Notes: a model not told the origin generated them from the letters alone. A stretch of 47,338 bases of DNA from Luteolibacter sp. (GCA_030696085.1 JAUYNL010000050.1:1-47338); one strand, 5' to 3'. Counted from the first letter of the stretch, positions 29,746 through 38,930 are shown. Numbers and translations: made by a program.

Positions 29746-31176
29746 ATGGATTTAACCCGCGATACCTCCCAAAGCGTCATCACCTGCCGGAACAGCCAGG
29801 GTACGGAACTGACGGCAAATCTGCTGCGCATCAAGCGCTACTCGGTCGTCTTCGAGGTCTATAATCCCTACAGCATCCTGCAGTTGTCCGAGGTTCTCTC
29901 GGACTTCCGGATCATGGCCTCGCGCCGCCTGCTTTATCACGGTAAGGCGGTGGTCAGCAATCTGCTCAACACCGGCATCGTGCTGGTTTGCGAGGCGATG
30001 CTCGATGAGGGCTGGGTGGAGGTGGACTTCCTCTCCGGCGTCAGCACCGGCACTCCGGACGGCAGCGGAGATCTTTGCAGCCAATTCGCCAATTTCATGG
30101 GCGAATGGAAGTCCGCCAACATGGTGCACGATCCGTTCAAGCTGGTGGTGGCGGACCTCGCCAGCACGCTCTCCGGCGTCCAGCACTGGCTCACCGGCAT
30201 CGACGTGGGCATCCGCACCACAGTGACGCGCCGCCGTGACGATCTGGAGCACGAGATTTTCTCCGGCATCGAAGCGCGCGTGGTCGAGGAGGTGCTGCCC
30301 TCGATGCAGCGCTTCGAGGATGTCTCGGTGGATGTCGGCGAGGCGGAGGTGGCCGTGCACAAATCCTACGTGCGGCGGGAGCTCCACCCGATCGTATTGT
30401 GCTCGCCGTTTCTTTACCGGACCTACACCAAGCCGCTCGGCTATGCGGGTGATTATGAAATGGTGAACATGATGCTGCGCGATCCCTACGAGGGATCCTC
30501 CGCGTTTGCCAAACTGCTGAACTTCGCCCTGCTCAACACCGAACCGGTCGTCGCCCACCGCAACCGCATCGAATTCCTCATCGAAAAACTCCGCTCGGAA
30601 TGCGTGCGCCGCGCCGCCCATGGCAAGACGCGGATCTTCAATCTCGCCTGCGGCCCGGCCATGGAAGTCCAGCGCTTCCTGCGCGAATGCCCGGAGAGTG
30701 ATCTGGCGGAAATCGACTTGCTCGACTTTAACGCGGAGACCCTCGAATACACCCGCGAATGTCTCGAAGAAGCGCGCACGGCCGGCAAGCGCGAAACCGA
30801 ACTCCGCTACTTCCAGCGCTCGGTCCACCAACTCCTGCGCGCCGCCACCCAGGGCGGCGAGGAGGAGTTCACGAACTACGACGTCGTCTATTGCGCCGGT
30901 CTTTTCGATTATCTCTCGCAGCGCGTCTGCAAGCGCCTCGTCGAACTCTTCTGCACCATGGTCCGGCCGGGCGGCATCATCATCGTGACCAATGTCGCCA
31001 CCAGCAATCCGCGCAAGGCATGGATGGAATACGTGATGGAGTGGAATCTCATCTATCGGAATGAATCCGAGATGAAGGATCTGGTGCCGGAGGGCCTCAA
31101 GCTCAAGGACAGCAAGGTCGGCGCGGATTCCACCGGAGTGAACCTTTTCCTCGAACTCGAACTCGCCAATGGCTGA
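29746..31176 (+). CDS. PhcB-like SAM-dependent methyltransferase (fatty-acid methyl ester signal synthase candidate)
   Basis: 476 residues from the ATG at 29746. Residues ~12-100 form a PilZ-like beta domain (LLRIKRYSVVFEVYN, LQLSEVLSDFRI). The middle is helical. The C-terminal half is a class I methyltransferase with motif I IFNLACGPAMEVQRFL (297-312), LDFNAETLEYTRECL as the acidic loop, and VVYCAGLFDYL. This domain order matches Ralstonia PhcB, which makes a 3-hydroxy fatty acid methyl ester used in quorum sensing. The stop overlaps the start of a hybrid kinase gene by 8 bp, as expected for a phc-type operon. The product is inferred from family and context. Confidence 0.7.
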   Translation: MDLTRDTSQSVITCRNSQGTELTANLLRIKRYSVVFEVYNPYSILQLSEVLSDFRIMASRRLLYHGKAVVSNLLNTGIVLVCEAMLDEGWVEVDFLSGVSTGTPDGSGDLCSQFANFMGEWKSANMVHDPFKLVVADLASTLSGVQHWLTGIDVGIRTTVTRRRDDLEHEIFSGIEARVVEEVLPSMQRFEDVSVDVGEAEVAVHKSYVRRELHPIVLCSPFLYRTYTKPLGYAGDYEMVNMMLRDPYEGSSAFAKLLNFALLNTEPVVAHRNRIEFLIEKLRSECVRRAAHGKTRIFNLACGPAMEVQRFLRECPESDLAEIDLLDFNAETLEYTRECLEEARTAGKRETELRYFQRSVHQLLRAATQGGEEEFTNYDVVYCAGLFDYLSQRVCKRLVELFCTMVRPGGIIIVTNVATSNPRKAWMEYVMEWNLIYRNESEMKDLVPEGLKLKDSKVGADSTGVNLFLELELANG

Positions 31177-33904
31177 AGCCGCCGCCATCCAGCTCTCCGC
31201 GGACGGCGATCTCCGCCGCGCCTTCCGCGATTATGAAAACGGCATCGCGTTTGAAAACGCCCGCCGTGCCGCCGCCATCGCGGCCCTCTTCATGCTGCTG
31301 GGCTGGTCCCTGGACCTGGTCATTCTAACCGAGCACGCGGCGGATTTCCTGCTGATCCGCGCCGCATGCGCCATCCTTCTCGCGGGCATCTTCCGGCACC
31401 TCGGCAATGCCGGCGGCTTCGTCCGCGCCAAGGCGCTGGCCCAGGGCATCGCCCTGCTGCCGATCATCTCGATCTGCGCCATGATCGCGCTCACCGACGG
31501 CGGCAACTCGACCTACTACGCCGGCCTGAACCTCGCGCTGGTCGGCTTGTCGCTGCTGCTGCGCTGGACCTTCCTCAACTCGCTCGGAATGATCGGCGCG
31601 TGCTTCGCCTGCTACGCCCTCAGCGTGTGGATCTCGCCGGTGAGCCCGAAGTTCCACATCCTCTTCGGCAATGCCTATTTCCTCTTCGTAACCTCCGTCT
31701 TCGTCGTCGCCGGAAGTTATTTCTATGAAAAACTCCGCTTCCGCGAGTTCTGCCTGCGCGATGAGGTGGAGCGCGCCAAGCAGTTGCTCGAATCCCAGAA
31801 CCAGCAGCTCAGCGAGCTGGACGAGGCGAAGACCCGCTTCTTCGCCAACATCAGCCACGAGCTCCGCACCCCGCTCACCATCATGCTCGGCATCACCGAG
31901 CGCCTCAAGATCGTGCTCAGCCGCCAGACCGGCGAACCCGTCATCCAGGAGATGACGACCATGCTCGAACAAAACGGCCTGCGCCTGCTCAAACTCATCG
32001 ACGACTTGCTCGACCTCGTGCGTTTCGATACCGGCCACGGCGAGATCAACCGCCAGTCCACCCCCATCACCCCGCACTTCGACGGCTTGTTGCGCTCGCT
32101 CCGCCACCTCGCGGAACAGGACCGTGTGGCCCTGCTCTGGGACTGCGGGACCGACCAGGAATCCGTCCAGCTCGACCGCGACAAGTTCGATAAGATCCTG
32201 CTCAACCTGGTCATCAACGCGATCAAATTCACCCCGTCCGGTGGCACCATCGAGGTAAAACTCCAGGTCGAGAACCGTCTGCTACGGCTCACCGTCGAGG
32301 ACACCGGCGTGGGCATCCCGCCGGAAGTTCTGCCCCGGATTTTCGAGCGTTTCTGGCAGGTGGACACCTCCTCCACCCGCAAGTTTCAAGGGGCCGGCAT
32401 CGGCCTCTCGCTGGTCCGCAGCCTCACCGAAGCCATGAGCGGCACCGTCAAGGTGGACAGCAAGGTCAACCTGGGCACCGTATTCACCGTGGAATTCCCC
32501 GCGGAGACCGCCATTCCATCCGAAGCGGAGGCCGAGGACCCGCTCAAGGACGGTGGCAACATCGCCCAGCTCCACCGCAAGGCCGCCATGTCCATCCCCG
32601 GAAAAATCGCCCCGCGTGCGATGACTCCGCCGGGTGGCAAGGGCCAGATTCCGCCGCCCGTGATCGGCCGCTCCAGCGGTGCCCGCCCGCTGGTTTTGAT
32701 CGCCGATGACGAACCGGACATCCGCCGTTTCCTGCGCATGCAAATGGAGAACGTGGATGTCATCGAAGCCTGCGACGGCGCCGAGGCCCTCGAACTCGCG
32801 CGACTGCGGCGGCCCCAACTCGCGCTGCTCGATCACATGATGCCCGAAATGGACGGCGGCGAGGTGTGCAAGGGCATCCGGGCGAACCACAGCGCCCGCG
32901 GCATGGCGATCATCATCCTCACCGCGCGCGCCGACGAACAAACCAAAATGGCCGCCCTACAGGCCGGAGCCAACGATTTTCTAACCAAACCGTTCTCCAC
33001 CGCGGAACTCGCCCTGCGCCTCGAAAACCAGATCGCCATGGCCCGCATCCGCCGCGAAATGGCCGATCTCAACGCCGAGTTGCAGTCCGCGCTCGAACAA
33101 ATCAAGGAGAACGAAATCCTGATGGTCCGCAACGAGAAGCTCTCCGCCCTCGGCCGCATGAGCGCCGGCATCATCCATGAGATCAACAATCCACTCAACT
33201 ACGCGGGGGCCGGCATCCACGCCCTGGAAACCTTCACCAAGGATCTTCCCGCAGCCGATCAGGCGGACTTCCTCGATATCCTCAAGGACATCCGCGAGGG
33301 CGTCGAACGCGTTTCCCAGATCGTCATCGACCTCCGCAAGTTCACCCGCGAGGACACCATGACCTCCGGCGATGCCGACCTCGTCGAAATCATCACCCGC
33401 TCGCGCCGCATGGTCAGCCACCAGATCGGCCATGACATCGACTTCAATCTCACCAATCCTGACCACGCCCTGATCCGTGGAAATCCCAACCAACTCGCCC
33501 AGGTTTTCATCAATTTCTTCCAAAACAGCATCGATGCCATCCACCAGCGCCTCGAGACCGATGGTGGCGAGCGCGGCCGCATCGATGTGACCCTCGAACC
33601 CGCCGGCGAGGGCTGGCAGATAACCCTCCACGACAATGGCATCGGCATCCCGCCGGAAAACCTACAGAAGATTTTCGATCCCTTTTTCACCTCCAAGGAC
33701 GTCGGCAAGGGCATGGGGCTCGGTCTCGCCATCACCCACCAAATCCTTCAATCCCACAGGGCCATCATCGAGGTGGACAGCCGTCCCGGAGCCTTCACGC
33801 GCTTCCGCATTGTGTTTCCCAAGCCCTCCGACGAGCCGGAATCCAACCCCGATCCCGAATCCCAGCCCGAATCCGTCCTCGACCGATCCGCCGGAACCGT
33901 GTAG
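31169..33904 (+). CDS. Membrane hybrid histidine kinase resembling a PhcS-PhcR fusion
   Basis: 911 residues. Six hydrophobic segments lie between ~33 and 190. A first kinase follows: DHp with [13 protein letters not shown] (His230), N box [11 protein letters not shown] boxes DTGVGIPP and [10 protein letters not shown] ~55-residue linker leads to a receiver ([11 protein letters not shown] from 510, Asp555 in [11 protein letters not shown], Lys607). A second kinase follows: DHp with [16 protein letters not shown] (His670), then HATPase with DNGIGIPP and GMGLGLAI. In Ralstonia, PhcS (membrane kinase) and PhcR (receiver plus kinase) are separate; here the same order occurs in one chain. It probably senses the PhcB-like product. 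The start overlaps the methyltransferase stop. Confidence 0.8.
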   Translation: MAEAAAIQLSADGDLRRAFRDYENGIAFENARRAAAIAALFMLLGWSLDLVILTEHAADFLLIRAACAILLAGIFRHLGNAGGFVRAKALAQGIALLPIISICAMIALTDGGNSTYYAGLNLALVGLSLLLRWTFLNSLGMIGACFACYALSVWISPVSPKFHILFGNAYFLFVTSVFVVAGSYFYEKLRFREFCLRDEVERAKQLLESQNQQLSELDEAKTRFFANISHELRTPLTIMLGITERLKIVLSRQTGEPVIQEMTTMLEQNGLRLLKLIDDLLDLVRFDTGHGEINRQSTPITPHFDGLLRSLRHLAEQDRVALLWDCGTDQESVQLDRDKFDKILLNLVINAIKFTPSGGTIEVKLQVENRLLRLTVEDTGVGIPPEVLPRIFERFWQVDTSSTRKFQGAGIGLSLVRSLTEAMSGTVKVDSKVNLGTVFTVEFPAETAIPSEAEAEDPLKDGGNIAQLHRKAAMSIPGKIAPRAMTPPGGKGQIPPPVIGRSSGARPLVLIADDEPDIRRFLRMQMENVDVIEACDGAEALELARLRRPQLALLDHMMPEMDGGEVCKGIRANHSARGMAIIILTARADEQTKMAALQAGANDFLTKPFSTAELALRLENQIAMARIRREMADLNAELQSALEQIKENEILMVRNEKLSALGRMSAGIIHEINNPLNYAGAGIHALETFTKDLPAADQADFLDILKDIREGVERVSQIVIDLRKFTREDTMTSGDADLVEIITRSRRMVSHQIGHDIDFNLTNPDHALIRGNPNQLAQVFINFFQNSIDAIHQRLETDGGERGRIDVTLEPAGEGWQITLHDNGIGIPPENLQKIFDPFFTSKDVGKGMGLGLAITHQILQSHRAIIEVDSRPGAFTRFRIVFPKPSDEPESNPDPESQPESVLDRSAGTV

Positions 33905-33954
33905 TTCTTAAGCGTTCCCGATATCCCACACTCCCTTACGAACCACCGACTGCC

Positions 33955-35016
33955 ATGATCAACGAGATCGAAAATTACGATTATCAGCGCTACGCCATCC
34001 TGTTCGTGGACGATGAGGCCAACACCCGAAAATATTTCCGCCGCCTGTTCGCCGAGAAATTCCGGATTCTGGAAGCCGAGGACGGCGTCCAGGCGCTGAC
34101 CGTCTTCCGCGAGCACGCCAATGAAATCGGCATCATCGTCACCGACCAACGCATGCCCAACGAGACCGGCGTCGGTTTCCTCTCGAAAATCGCCGGCGAT
34201 TACCCGGATGTGATCAAAATCCTCTCCACCGCCTACGCGGACATCGATGCCGCCATCGGATCCGTCAATCAGGGCGGCATTTTCCGCTACATCACCAAGC
34301 CCTGGGACATCCCGCAATTGGAGGTCACCCTGCGCCGATCAATGGAATTCTTCACCGTCAAACGCGAGCGGGACGCCCTGCTCGGCGCGAAAATGCAGGC
34401 CATGGGCAATGTCCTGCTCGCCAGCCGTCTCGCCGCCTTCGCCCTGGCTCCAGTCTGCGCCGGAATCGCCTGCCGCCGCGCCGCCGAAGCCGTCGCCTCC
34501 TTCGTGCAAACCGGCGTCGCCGGTCGCCGCACCGGTTCCGATGGCGAGTCCGATCTCCGCTCGCCGGATTGGACGCGTCTCCACGAGCGCCAAGTCGCCC
34601 TCGCCTCCGGCTTGGAAACCCGTCTGCCCGAGGCCTTGCAAGCCCCCGATCTGACAGACCGGACCGTGGCACTCACCGGGGAACTCGCGGCCGCCGGAGC
34701 CAGCGGCATCGCCGGAGCACCTGTGGCCAGCGCCACCCGCCTCTCCTCCGTGACCGATCCCATGCCCGGTCTGCTCGATGCCCTGCTGGGCCGCAGCGAC
34801 GATGCCGCCCTCACCCGCGCCGCCGTCCGCGTGCTGGCCGCTTTCATGGCCGTCTATGACGCTGGTGGCACGATCCGCAGGATTCGCGGTGAGGGCCTCA
34901 CTCTCGATGTTTCCCAATCCGCCACGCCGGAGCAAGCCGCCTCCCCCGGCGCGGAAACCGCCAAATGGCTGATCGACGATGAATTGCTGATTTCCGCAGC
35001 CCTCGGCCTGCTCTGA
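33955..35016 (+). CDS. PhcQ-like response regulator with degenerate C-terminal region
   Basis: 353 residues. The receiver domain is complete: YAILFVDDEANTRKYF, phospho-acceptor Asp64 in VTDQRMPNETGVGFL, Thr in ILSTAYADIDAAI, Lys115 in RYITKPWD. This version (TDQRMP, SxNQGGIFRYITKPWD, EFFTVKRERDALL) is typical of PhcQ-type regulators. Those continue into a DHp-like helix pair. Here that region reads LAPVCAGIACRRAAEAVASF, with no His at the usual place, and no ATPase motifs follow. It may act by protein contact rather than as a kinase. It lies 50 bp after the hybrid kinase and lacks a DNA-binding domain. Confidence 0.75.
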   Translation: MINEIENYDYQRYAILFVDDEANTRKYFRRLFAEKFRILEAEDGVQALTVFREHANEIGIIVTDQRMPNETGVGFLSKIAGDYPDVIKILSTAYADIDAAIGSVNQGGIFRYITKPWDIPQLEVTLRRSMEFFTVKRERDALLGAKMQAMGNVLLASRLAAFALAPVCAGIACRRAAEAVASFVQTGVAGRRTGSDGESDLRSPDWTRLHERQVALASGLETRLPEALQAPDLTDRTVALTGELAAAGASGIAGAPVASATRLSSVTDPMPGLLDALLGRSDDAALTRAAVRVLAAFMAVYDAGGTIRRIRGEGLTLDVSQSATPEQAASPGAETAKWLIDDELLISAALGLL

Positions 35017-35028
35017 AAATCAAACATC

Positions 35029-35047
35029 CCGGGAACCCGGATTTTTT
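35029..35047 (+). terminator. Candidate intrinsic terminator of the phc-like operon
   Basis: CCGG-GAAC-CCGG forms a short GC stem directly followed by A and six Ts, 12 bp after the stop of the PhcQ-like gene. The stem is only four to five pairs, so efficiency is doubtful. Confidence 0.45.
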
Positions 35048-35119
35048 GCAAATCCCGTGCTCCAAATCGGAAGATTCGCATTGCCGTCTGCCCAATTCAG
35101 ACGCATTTGCGTATTTTTA

Positions 35120-35155
35120 AAAATAATTGACAATTATTTTAAATTGATTTTCACT
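35120..35155 (+). promoter_or_regulatory. AT-rich promoter with palindromic operator before the AraC-type gene
   Basis: AAAATAATTG (35120-35129), central A, CAATTATTTT (35131-35140) is a perfect odd palindrome. It covers the -35 hexamer TTGACA (35127-35132). TTCACT at 35150-35155 is a -10 candidate with 17-bp spacing. The island 35104-35155 is far more AT-rich than the rest of the window. Confidence 0.6.
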
Positions 35156-35180
35156 ATCGGCGCTATCCACCCCACTCAAC

Positions 35181-35576
35181 GTGAAACGCCGCGACGTCGA
35201 AATCATCCAACGCGACGGAAGAATCCTGGTTCTTCTGGCCCGCGAACCCCTGCCCCTCTCGCTCAGCCAGATCGCCCGTGAGGGGGATTACCGGATGTCG
35301 AGCCTTTGCGACCGTGTCGGCGTTTCGGAGCGCCACTTGCGCCGGGTTTTCGAGGAAGGTCTGGGAATCAGTCCCAAGGAGTGGCTGCGCCAGGAACGGA
35401 TGGTCGCCGCCCGAAATCTGCTGCGCCACGGCTCTCCGATCAAAGAAGTCGCGATTGATCTCGGGTTCTCCACCGCGAAAATGTTTTCACGCGATTTCCT
35501 GAGCTTTCATGGCGTGCGCCCCACGGATTTCCAGCGCAAGGAAACCGAGCATGTGCTGCGCGCCATCACGGCGTGA
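35181..35576 (+). CDS. AraC-type DNA-binding regulator, HTH domain only
   Basis: 131 residues from a GTG at 35181 that follows a C-rich leader. Almost the whole protein is the double helix-turn-helix of AraC/XylS regulators: MSSLCDRVGVSERHLRRVFEEGLGISPKEWLRQERMVAARNLL, then SPIKEVAIDLGFSTAKMFSRDFLSFHGVRPTDFQ. No sensory or dimerisation domain is present, only ~35 residues before the HTH. Its position directly after the phc-like operon makes it a candidate output or autoregulator, possibly acting at the palindrome over its own -35. This link is inference. Confidence 0.85.
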   Translation: MKRRDVEIIQRDGRILVLLAREPLPLSLSQIAREGDYRMSSLCDRVGVSERHLRRVFEEGLGISPKEWLRQERMVAARNLLRHGSPIKEVAIDLGFSTAKMFSRDFLSFHGVRPTDFQRKETEHVLRAITA

Positions 35577-35591
35577 TCTGAACGGGAAAAA

Positions 35592-36518
35592 TCACGCGTG
35601 GCCGCTGAGGTAGCGCTCCGCCTCCAGCGCGGCGGCGCATCCCTGGCCGGCAGCCGTGATCGCCTGCCGGTAATAATGGTCCGCCACATCGCCCGCCGCG
35701 AACAAACCCGGGGTTTTCGTCGCCGTCCGGCCCGGCGTTTGGAGAATGTAGCCGTTTTCGTCCTTATCCACCAAGTCACCGAGGAAGCCGCTGTTGGGCA
35801 CATGACCGATCGCCACGAACACGCAGGCGAGCTCGATCTCGGACACTTCGCCCGTGACGAGATTTTTGAGTTTCACCGCCCGCATTTCACCTTTTTCATC
35901 GGTGATGTATTCGCTGACCGTGGAATTCCAGACCGGCTCGATCTTCGGATTTGCCAGCACCCGGTCCGCCATGATTTTCGAGGCGCGCAACTCGTCACGG
36001 CGGTGAATCAGATACACCTTGCTGGCGAAACGCGTCAGGAAATCCGCCTCTTCGCAGGCACTGTCGCCGCCGCCGATCACACAAACCGGCACATCACGGT
36101 AAAACGCGCCGTCACAGGTGGCGCAGGAAGTCAGTCCGTGGCCGATGAGCTTCTGCTCTCCCTCCAATCCCAGGTGGCGGGGTGCCGCGCCGGTGGCCAC
36201 GATCACGGCCTTCGCCTCGAAGGTTTCACTACCTGCCTTGAGCAGGAAGGAACCATCGTCTCGACGTTCCAGGGCTTCCACGTTGGCCCAGGCGGTGCGC
36301 GCTCCGAATTTCTCCGCCTGCGTCTGCATCCGCATCATCAACTCCGGTCCCATGATGCCATCCGGGTGGCCCGGAAAATTCTCCACCTCGGTGGTGGTCG
36401 TGAGTTGGCCGCCGGGCTGGGTGCCGGTAAGCAGCAGCGGATTGAGGCTCGCGCGGGCCGTGTAGATCGCCGCGGTGTATCCCGCGCAGCCGGTGCCGAT
36501 GACGATGACGTTTTCCAT
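35592..36518 (-). CDS. trxB: Thioredoxin-disulfide reductase
   Basis: 308 residues. It reduces thioredoxin with NADPH through FAD. FAD-binding [16 protein letters not shown] is at the N-terminus (with C in place of the commoner P/G in GxGPAG), followed by [17 protein letters not shown]. The redox motif is CATC in [18 protein letters not shown]-binding [17 protein letters not shown] and FAD-binding [24 protein letters not shown] complete the set. The length is standard. It converges with the AraC-type gene (15-bp gap) and diverges from mrp. Confidence 0.95.
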   Translation of the reverse strand: MENVIVIGTGCAGYTAAIYTARASLNPLLLTGTQPGGQLTTTTEVENFPGHPDGIMGPELMMRMQTQAEKFGARTAWANVEALERRDDGSFLLKAGSETFEAKAVIVATGAAPRHLGLEGEQKLIGHGLTSCATCDGAFYRDVPVCVIGGGDSACEEADFLTRFASKVYLIHRRDELRASKIMADRVLANPKIEPVWNSTVSEYITDEKGEMRAVKLKNLVTGEVSEIELACVFVAIGHVPNSGFLGDLVDKDENGYILQTPGRTATKTPGLFAAGDVADHYYRQAITAAGQGCAAALEAERYLSGHA

Positions 36519-36544
36519 GTTCGAGTGTGTTCTTTGCTGGCCCG

Positions 36545-36574
36545 AGTATTCCCGCGCATTCCCAGGCGAGTCAA
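36545..36574 (-). promoter_or_regulatory. Candidate promoter of trxB
   Basis: On the minus strand TTGACT (36574-36569), an 18-bp spacer and AATACT (36550-36545) precede the ATG at 36518 by 26 bp. This one leaves a short untranslated leader of about 20 nt, unlike the leaderless promoters elsewhere in the window. Confidence 0.5.
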
Positions 36575-36627
36575 CCCCTCAGCAGCGGAAAGCGGCCCGC
36601 CATGCGGCAATCGTTCGCGACTATCAC

Positions 36628-36656
36628 TTGCGCCCAGTCTGGATTCACCATCAAAT
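36628..36656 (+). promoter_or_regulatory. Candidate leaderless promoter of mrp
   Basis: TTGCGC (36628-36633), 17-bp spacer and TCAAAT (36651-36656), then 8 bp to the ATG at 36665. The hexamers are moderate matches, but the layout equals the other close-set promoters. Confidence 0.4.
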
Positions 36657-36664
36657 CCCCGTTC

Positions 36665-37708
36665 ATGACACCTGATTTCATCCGCGACGCCCTCCGCCAG
36701 GTCCGCTACCCCGGGTTTTCCCGCGACATCATTTCCTTCGGCCTCGTGAAGGAGATCTTTTGCGAGCCTGGCTTGACCACCGTGCGCATCGAGGTTCAAA
36801 CACGCGATCCCAAGGTGCCCGAACAGATTTTCCAGGACTGCCACGCCATCCTGGACACGCTGCCGGAGGTCGGTTCGGTAAAGGTGGAAATCGATGTCAA
36901 GGACGCGCCCGCAGCCGCAGGGCTCGCGGGAACCGTCGGAAAATCCTCCATCCCCGGCGTGAAACGCATCATCGCCGTGGCCTCGGGCAAGGGCGGTGTC
37001 GGCAAGTCCACCGTAGCTGCCAACCTCGCCGTCGCACTCGCCGCCACCGGTGCGAAGGTCGGCCTCTGCGATTGCGATCTCTATGGCCCCTCGGTGGCCC
37101 AGATGTTCGGCGTCAACGAGCGCCCGATGGCCAATGAACAGGACGAAATCATCCCGCTCGTGGCTCACGGTATCAAACTCATGTCGATGGGATTTTTGCT
37201 GGAGGACCGCTCGCCCGTCATCGTGCGCGGCCCGATGGCCACCCGCTACACCCAGCAGTTCCTCCGCCAAGTCGCATGGGAGGACCTCGATTACCTCGTG
37301 CTCGACCTCCCGCCCGGCACCGGCGACATCCAGCTCACCATCGTGCAGACCGTCAGCGTGGATGGCGTGATCATCGTCACCACCCCGCAGGAAGTCGCCC
37401 TCATCGACGCCCGCAAGGCGGTTTCCATGTTCGCGAAAGTCAATGTGCCAATCCTCGGGCTGATCGAAAACATGGCCTGGTTCGAGTGCGATGCCGGAAA
37501 GCGATACTATCTCTTCGGCGAGGCCGGTGGCGTGCGCGAGGCGGAAACCCTCAATGTTCCGCTCCTGGGCCGCATCCCCATCGATATCGCCACCCGCGAG
37601 CACGGCGACTCGGGCTCTCCCGTCGCCCTGCTGCCGCCGGATCAAAGCAAGGTCTCCGCCGCTTTCCACCAGATCGCCGCGCGGCTCCACCCGCTTGCCA
37701 AACCGTGA
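36665..37708 (+). CDS. mrp: Mrp/ApbC-family P-loop ATPase (Fe-S cluster carrier type) lacking the CxxC motif
   Basis: 347 residues from the ATG at 36665. Residues 1-85 are a MIP18/DUF59 domain (DALRQVRYPGFSRDIISFGLVKEI). The ParA-like ATPase has a deviant Walker A, ASGKGGVGKSTVAANLAVALA, then DLYGPSVAQMFG and DYLVLDLPPGTGDIQLT. Mrp proteins carry Fe-S clusters bridged by a CxxC near the C-terminus, normally in a stretch like ENMSxxxCxxC. Here that stretch reads ENMAWFECDAGKRYYLFG with a single Cys, so cluster binding in the usual way is doubtful. Confidence 0.88.
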   Translation: MTPDFIRDALRQVRYPGFSRDIISFGLVKEIFCEPGLTTVRIEVQTRDPKVPEQIFQDCHAILDTLPEVGSVKVEIDVKDAPAAAGLAGTVGKSSIPGVKRIIAVASGKGGVGKSTVAANLAVALAATGAKVGLCDCDLYGPSVAQMFGVNERPMANEQDEIIPLVAHGIKLMSMGFLLEDRSPVIVRGPMATRYTQQFLRQVAWEDLDYLVLDLPPGTGDIQLTIVQTVSVDGVIIVTTPQEVALIDARKAVSMFAKVNVPILGLIENMAWFECDAGKRYYLFGEAGGVREAETLNVPLLGRIPIDIATREHGDSGSPVALLPPDQSKVSAAFHQIAARLHPLAKP

Positions 37709-37740
37709 GTCCCGACCAGCCGGGGTTTGTTCAAATTGAA

Positions 37741-37768
37741 TTGAACAATCCAGATCGGGGGCTAGACT
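37741..37768 (+). promoter_or_regulatory. Predicted leaderless promoter of the GbsR-type regulator
   Basis: TTGAAC (37741-37746), 16-bp spacer and TAGACT (37763-37768), then 8 bp to the ATG at 37777. TTCAAATTGAATTGAA just upstream contains overlapping TTGAA/TTCAA words that could be an operator. Confidence 0.6.
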
Positions 37769-37776
37769 CCGCCTCC

Positions 37777-38286
37777 ATGACCCCTCCGCCGGACGGTGCC
37801 AGCAACGAACTCGACCCCTTGGAACGCCAGGTGGTCGGGATTTTCGTCGATGGAGTGCGCGTCCTCGGCCTTCCCCGTTCGATCGGGGAAATTTACGGCC
37901 TGCTGTTTGTTTCGAGGGCTCCGCTTTCCCTCGATGATCTCGTCCTGCGCCTCAAAATCAGCAAGGGCTCGGCCAGCCAGGGCCTGCGCCTGCTCAAAAG
38001 CCTGGGTGCCGTGCGCGAGGCCGATGGAAATGGCAACGGCGAACGCCGTACCTACTACGAACCCGCTGTGGAACTCAAACGCCTGGTCGGCGGATTCATC
38101 CGCGAACAAGTCCGCCCGCACCTGGAAAGCGGCAAGACCAAGATCAGGCACCTTTCGGAAACCGCCGGCGCGGTGGAAGATCCCGACCAGCGGAAATTCC
38201 TCTGCGACCGTGTGGACCGTCTCGAACAATGGATGCGCAGCGGCGGTCGCGTCCTGCCGCTGCTCCAGAAAATTCTCGGCCAATGA
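37777..38286 (+). CDS. GbsR/MarR-type winged-helix transcriptional regulator
   Basis: 169 residues from the ATG at 37777. The N-terminal half is a winged helix: LPRSIGEIYGLLFVSRAPLSLDDLVLRLKISKGSASQGLRLLKSLGAVRE, which is the GbsR-type recognition region, followed by a wing ending in RRTYYEPAVEL. The C-terminal half is helical and probably dimerises. It overlaps the NusG-like gene by ATGA, so both are made from one transcript. Such a pair upstream of glycan genes suggests control of exopolysaccharide or capsule expression. The ligand is unknown. Confidence 0.85.
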   Translation: MTPPPDGASNELDPLERQVVGIFVDGVRVLGLPRSIGEIYGLLFVSRAPLSLDDLVLRLKISKGSASQGLRLLKSLGAVREADGNGNGERRTYYEPAVELKRLVGGFIREQVRPHLESGKTKIRHLSETAGAVEDPDQRKFLCDRVDRLEQWMRSGGRVLPLLQKILGQ

Positions 38287-38831
38287 TTTCAAATCACTCC
38301 AAAAATCCGGAATGGTATTGCGTGCGCTCGCAAACCAAACGCGAGCATATCGCCGCCGGACACCTGCGGGAACTCGATGGCGTGCAGGTCTTCTGCCCGC
38401 GCCTGCGCTACCGCAAGGCCACCCGCCGCGGCAAAATCTGGTGGATCGAACCGCTCTTCCCCGGCTACCTGCTCGCGAAATTCAAACTCGCTGAGATGGA
38501 GCGCGCCGTCACTTTCTGCCAAGGCGTCCGCGGCCTCGTGCGCTTCGGCTCGGGAATTCCGCCCGTGCCGGATTCCTTCGTCGAAGCCCTGCGCAACGAG
38601 GTTCGCAGCCGCTCCGACGAAGACGAGGAATTGTTCTCCGTCTCACCGGTCATCGAAGCGGGCGATGAGGTGGAAATCGCCCACGGCCCGCTCCAAGGCA
38701 TGCACGGCACCATACTCTCCGTCGCCCCGGCCGCCGAACGCGTCAAAATCCTGCTCGACTTCCTCGGCCAGCCCCAGGCCATCGACGTGGACCTGTTCTC
38801 CATCCTCCTGCCCCGCCGGCCCACTCCTTGA
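38283..38831 (+). CDS. NusG-family specialised antiterminator (RfaH/UpxY-like)
   Basis: 182 residues from the ATG at 38283, which overlaps the previous stop. The NGN domain spans ~10-110 with EWYCVRSQTKREHIAAGHL, FCPRLRYRKATRRGKIWWIEPLFPGYLLAKF and VRGLVRFGSGIPPVPDSFV. The KOW domain follows (EAGDEVEIAHGPLQGMHGTILSV). The short length, the single-gene position and the downstream glycan cluster point to an RfaH/UpxY-type factor that keeps RNA polymerase reading through the surface-glycan operon, rather than to housekeeping NusG. An ops-like element lies 160 bp downstream. Confidence 0.85.
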   Translation: MISNHSKNPEWYCVRSQTKREHIAAGHLRELDGVQVFCPRLRYRKATRRGKIWWIEPLFPGYLLAKFKLAEMERAVTFCQGVRGLVRFGSGIPPVPDSFVEALRNEVRSRSDEDEELFSVSPVIEAGDEVEIAHGPLQGMHGTILSVAPAAERVKILLDFLGQPQAIDVDLFSILLPRRPTP

Positions 38832-38902
38832 ACCCATCGATGCATCCTCACGCGATCACATGTCCGGCAACGCTTGTTTCCAGATAACAGATCCCACCCA
38901 AT

Positions 38903-38930
38903 CACCGTCCGTCAGCCATCCCGGACGGTG
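38903..38930 (+). promoter_or_regulatory. Leader hairpin 1 of the glycan operon
   Basis: CACCGTCCG and its exact complement CGGACGGTG enclose a 10-nt loop, 71 bp after the NusG-like gene. No T-run follows, so it is not a standard terminator. It may be a pause or attenuation structure. Confidence 0.55.

Noticed and set aside
29752..31188. 478-codon open frame antisense to the PhcB-like gene
   Set aside because: No domain, low-complexity composition, fully antisense to a gene with clear methyltransferase motifs.
36338..37690. 450-codon antisense frame over mrp and the start of trxB
   Set aside because: Its last part is trxB read in another frame and the rest is the complement of mrp.
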